Notes under the pieces: generated by a model
Database searches by the model: none
What the model saw: only the letters and a program-made list of their open reading frames with translations
What the model was told of the DNA's origin: nothing
Part shown: in pieces, positions 5,760-7,084 of the stretch
Position numbering within the stretch: position 1 is the stretch's first letter
How the letters are laid out: each line of letters opens with the position of its first letter
Translations under genes and position numbers: made by a program
Source: an uncultured Clostridium sp.
GTDB taxonomy: Bacteria; Bacillota; Clostridia; Lachnospirales; Lachnospiraceae
Length of the DNA: 7,084 nt
Reading direction: 5' to 3'
Assembly: GCA_905192625.1 (NCBI GenBank)
Contig: CAJJLI010000098.1
Location: 1-7,084 of the forward strand

Positions 5760-7055
5760 GCTTTCACTAACAACATTAGGTTTAACAATATACGTAATGA
5801 TTGCGTACAGTAGGGCTCCGATTACAATCCCGTTCAGCGAAGCCAGTCCGAATGGTATTAATTTAACACAGACCAATGCGATGGCCCATGTGATCCATGG
5901 AACTAGATTCCATTTTTTGAAAGTCGCTTTGTTGTAATCGATATATTTTCCGCGATGAACCAGGTAAAAGTCTGCTAAGATAATACCGCATAGTGGCGGA
6001 ACGATGATGCCTAGTGTACTTAAGAATACAAAGAGGGAGTCGATTTTATATGGTTGTGTCATTGTTGCTAATGCAGAGATAGCAATGAGCACGGCTAGCA
6101 TAATATTTCTATTTAGTTTGAAAGAGTTAGCTAGGTTCAATGATGTGGAATACAGGTTCGCACCATTTGTGGTAAAGATATTTGTAGTCAACAATAGTAA
6201 GCTTGGGAACACGAGGCCAAAGCTTAATAGTACGTTGATTAGGTCCCCATCATTCATAGCAACGCCTGCGATAGCACCGCAGCTAATCATTAAGGTATTG
6301 CCTCCTAATAGACCGATTGTGCTAGCTGTAATAACATCTTTCTTGCTTTTGCCATAGCGCATAATATCGGCGATACATGTGGCAGTGGATAGAATCCATG
6401 TACCGATAACGATGGTAATGCCTGAAAGTAAATCGATAGATTGTAATGGCACATAGTTAAATAATTCTTGCCAGCCACCGATTGTTTGAACCGAGCGAGC
6501 CGCTGTTCCTAGGGAAAGGAATACGATGGACGGAATTGCAATATAGCCGAATACGGCGAGGGATTTAATGCCGAGAACTGCAAAGATACCCATGATAACG
6601 GCGCTGAGCATCATAGCAATAATTTCGCCTATGTAGGAAAGGTTGAATACTTGAGCAATAAAATGTCCGTATAAAGCCGCTTGAATCGTGTACCAACCTA
6701 GATTGACGATAGGTACGAAGAGAGAGGCAATTCTAGATCCTTCCTGACCGAAGCTGTATCTCGTCAAAAGGGCAAAGGTAAGGCCTGTTTTATAGGCGAT
6801 TACACTTACTAGCCCTGCAATGATACATAAGAAAATGTTGCCTAGAATCATGGCTAATAGTAATTCGTTGAAAGTCAGCCCTGCAGCTAACCCGCCTCCA
6901 GCCATCATACTAGTAACAAGAAAAACAAACCCAGTCCAAACGATAGTGAGAGAAAAGCAGGACTTCCTTGCCCCTAACGGCACAGGCTCTCTCGAGTACT
7001 CATTATCTGTGTTCGTATCAACTGGTTCAACAAACTCTAATTTCTCCTTACTCAT
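5751..7055 (-). CDS. codB: NCS1-family cytosine/purine permease, CodB-like
   Basis: A 434-residue integral membrane protein with about twelve hydrophobic segments, close to the length of E. coli CodB (about 420). It aligns with CodB along its length: PVPLGARKS (residues 24-32) before the first helix, MAGGGLAAGL (51-60), KTGLTFALLTRYSFG (89-103), LGWYTIQAALYG (119-130), ADIMRYGKS (229-237), NIFTTNGANLYSTSLNLAN (292-310) and VPPLCGIILADFYL (352-365). CodB-type transporters take up cytosine with a cation; here the substrate could also be another purine or pyrimidine base. In the NIFTTN segment this protein has TTNGAN where E. coli CodB, as I recall it, has TTNDNA, which may affect specificity. 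AAAGGAG (complement of 7065-7071) lies nine bases upstream of the ATG. The promoter lies beyond the right edge. No cytosine deaminase gene follows; instead a small membrane protein gene and a terminator end the operon. The gene is much richer in G+C than the genes to its left and looks resident. Confidence 0.92.
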   Translation of the reverse strand: MSKEKLEFVEPVDTNTDNEYSREPVPLGARKSCFSLTIVWTGFVFLVTSMMAGGGLAAGLTFNELLLAMILGNIFLCIIAGLVSVIAYKTGLTFALLTRYSFGQEGSRIASLFVPIVNLGWYTIQAALYGHFIAQVFNLSYIGEIIAMMLSAVIMGIFAVLGIKSLAVFGYIAIPSIVFLSLGTAARSVQTIGGWQELFNYVPLQSIDLLSGITIVIGTWILSTATCIADIMRYGKSKKDVITASTIGLLGGNTLMISCGAIAGVAMNDGDLINVLLSFGLVFPSLLLLTTNIFTTNGANLYSTSLNLANSFKLNRNIMLAVLIAISALATMTQPYKIDSLFVFLSTLGIIVPPLCGIILADFYLVHRGKYIDYNKATFKKWNLVPWITWAIALVCVKLIPFGLASLNGIVIGALLYAIITYIVKPNVVSESKG

Positions 7056-7084
7056 ACATCTATACTCCTTTACGTAATAAAAAA

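Noticed and set aside
5734..7077. Several plus-strand open frames (5734-5937, 6004-6357, 6820-7077).
   Set aside because: All are antisense to the clearly identified CodB-like permease and have no recognisable protein features.

Overview
The window reads as a low-GC Firmicute-type chromosome. The best guess is a member of the Negativicutes such as Veillonella, based only on overall base composition, AGGAGG-like ribosome binding sites, the style of the terminators and the look of the cytosine permease. No rRNA or other marker gene is present, so the genus is an inference. No tRNA, CRISPR array, insertion sequence or transposase was found.

The window has two compositionally different parts. 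Positions about 1-5545 are very AT-rich (60-base lines counted by hand: 13 G+C at 2041-2100, 17 at 961-1020, 22 at 5041-5100). They carry four genes that look accessory. These are (1) a membrane-anchored coiled-coil protein with a C-terminal GIY-YIG nuclease domain of the T5orf172 type (190-1572, +); (2) a 600-residue KAP-like P-loop NTPase (1672-3474, +); (3) a helical protein of unknown function directly downstream of it (3546-4265, +), with a disturbed start region; and (4) a SIR2-like DUF4917-type protein on the opposite strand (4376-5428, -), convergent with gene 3. Hairpin terminators lie before gene 1 (38-71), between genes 1 and 2 (1600-1643) and beyond the start of gene 4 (5495-5545). 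The set is therefore three separate transcription units: gene 1, genes 2+3, and gene 4.

Positions about 5581-7055 are clearly richer in G+C (30 of 60 at 6481-6540, 29 of 60 at 6841-6900) and look like resident chromosome. They hold a CodB-like NCS1 permease for cytosine or a related base (7055-5751, -) and, five bases after its stop codon, a 54-residue two-helix membrane protein (5745-5581, -) that is easily missed. The ribosome binding site of the small gene lies in the last codons of the permease, so the two are probably translationally coupled. One terminator at 5495-5545 ends this operon and separates it from the AT-rich block.

The most interesting reading is that 190-5428 is a small anti-phage or anti-plasmid defence island: a membrane-tethered nuclease, an NTPase plus partner, and a SIR2-like putative NAD-consuming effector. 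Domain identities for genes 1, 2 and 4 rest on visible motifs. The defence role and any cooperation between the units are inferences.
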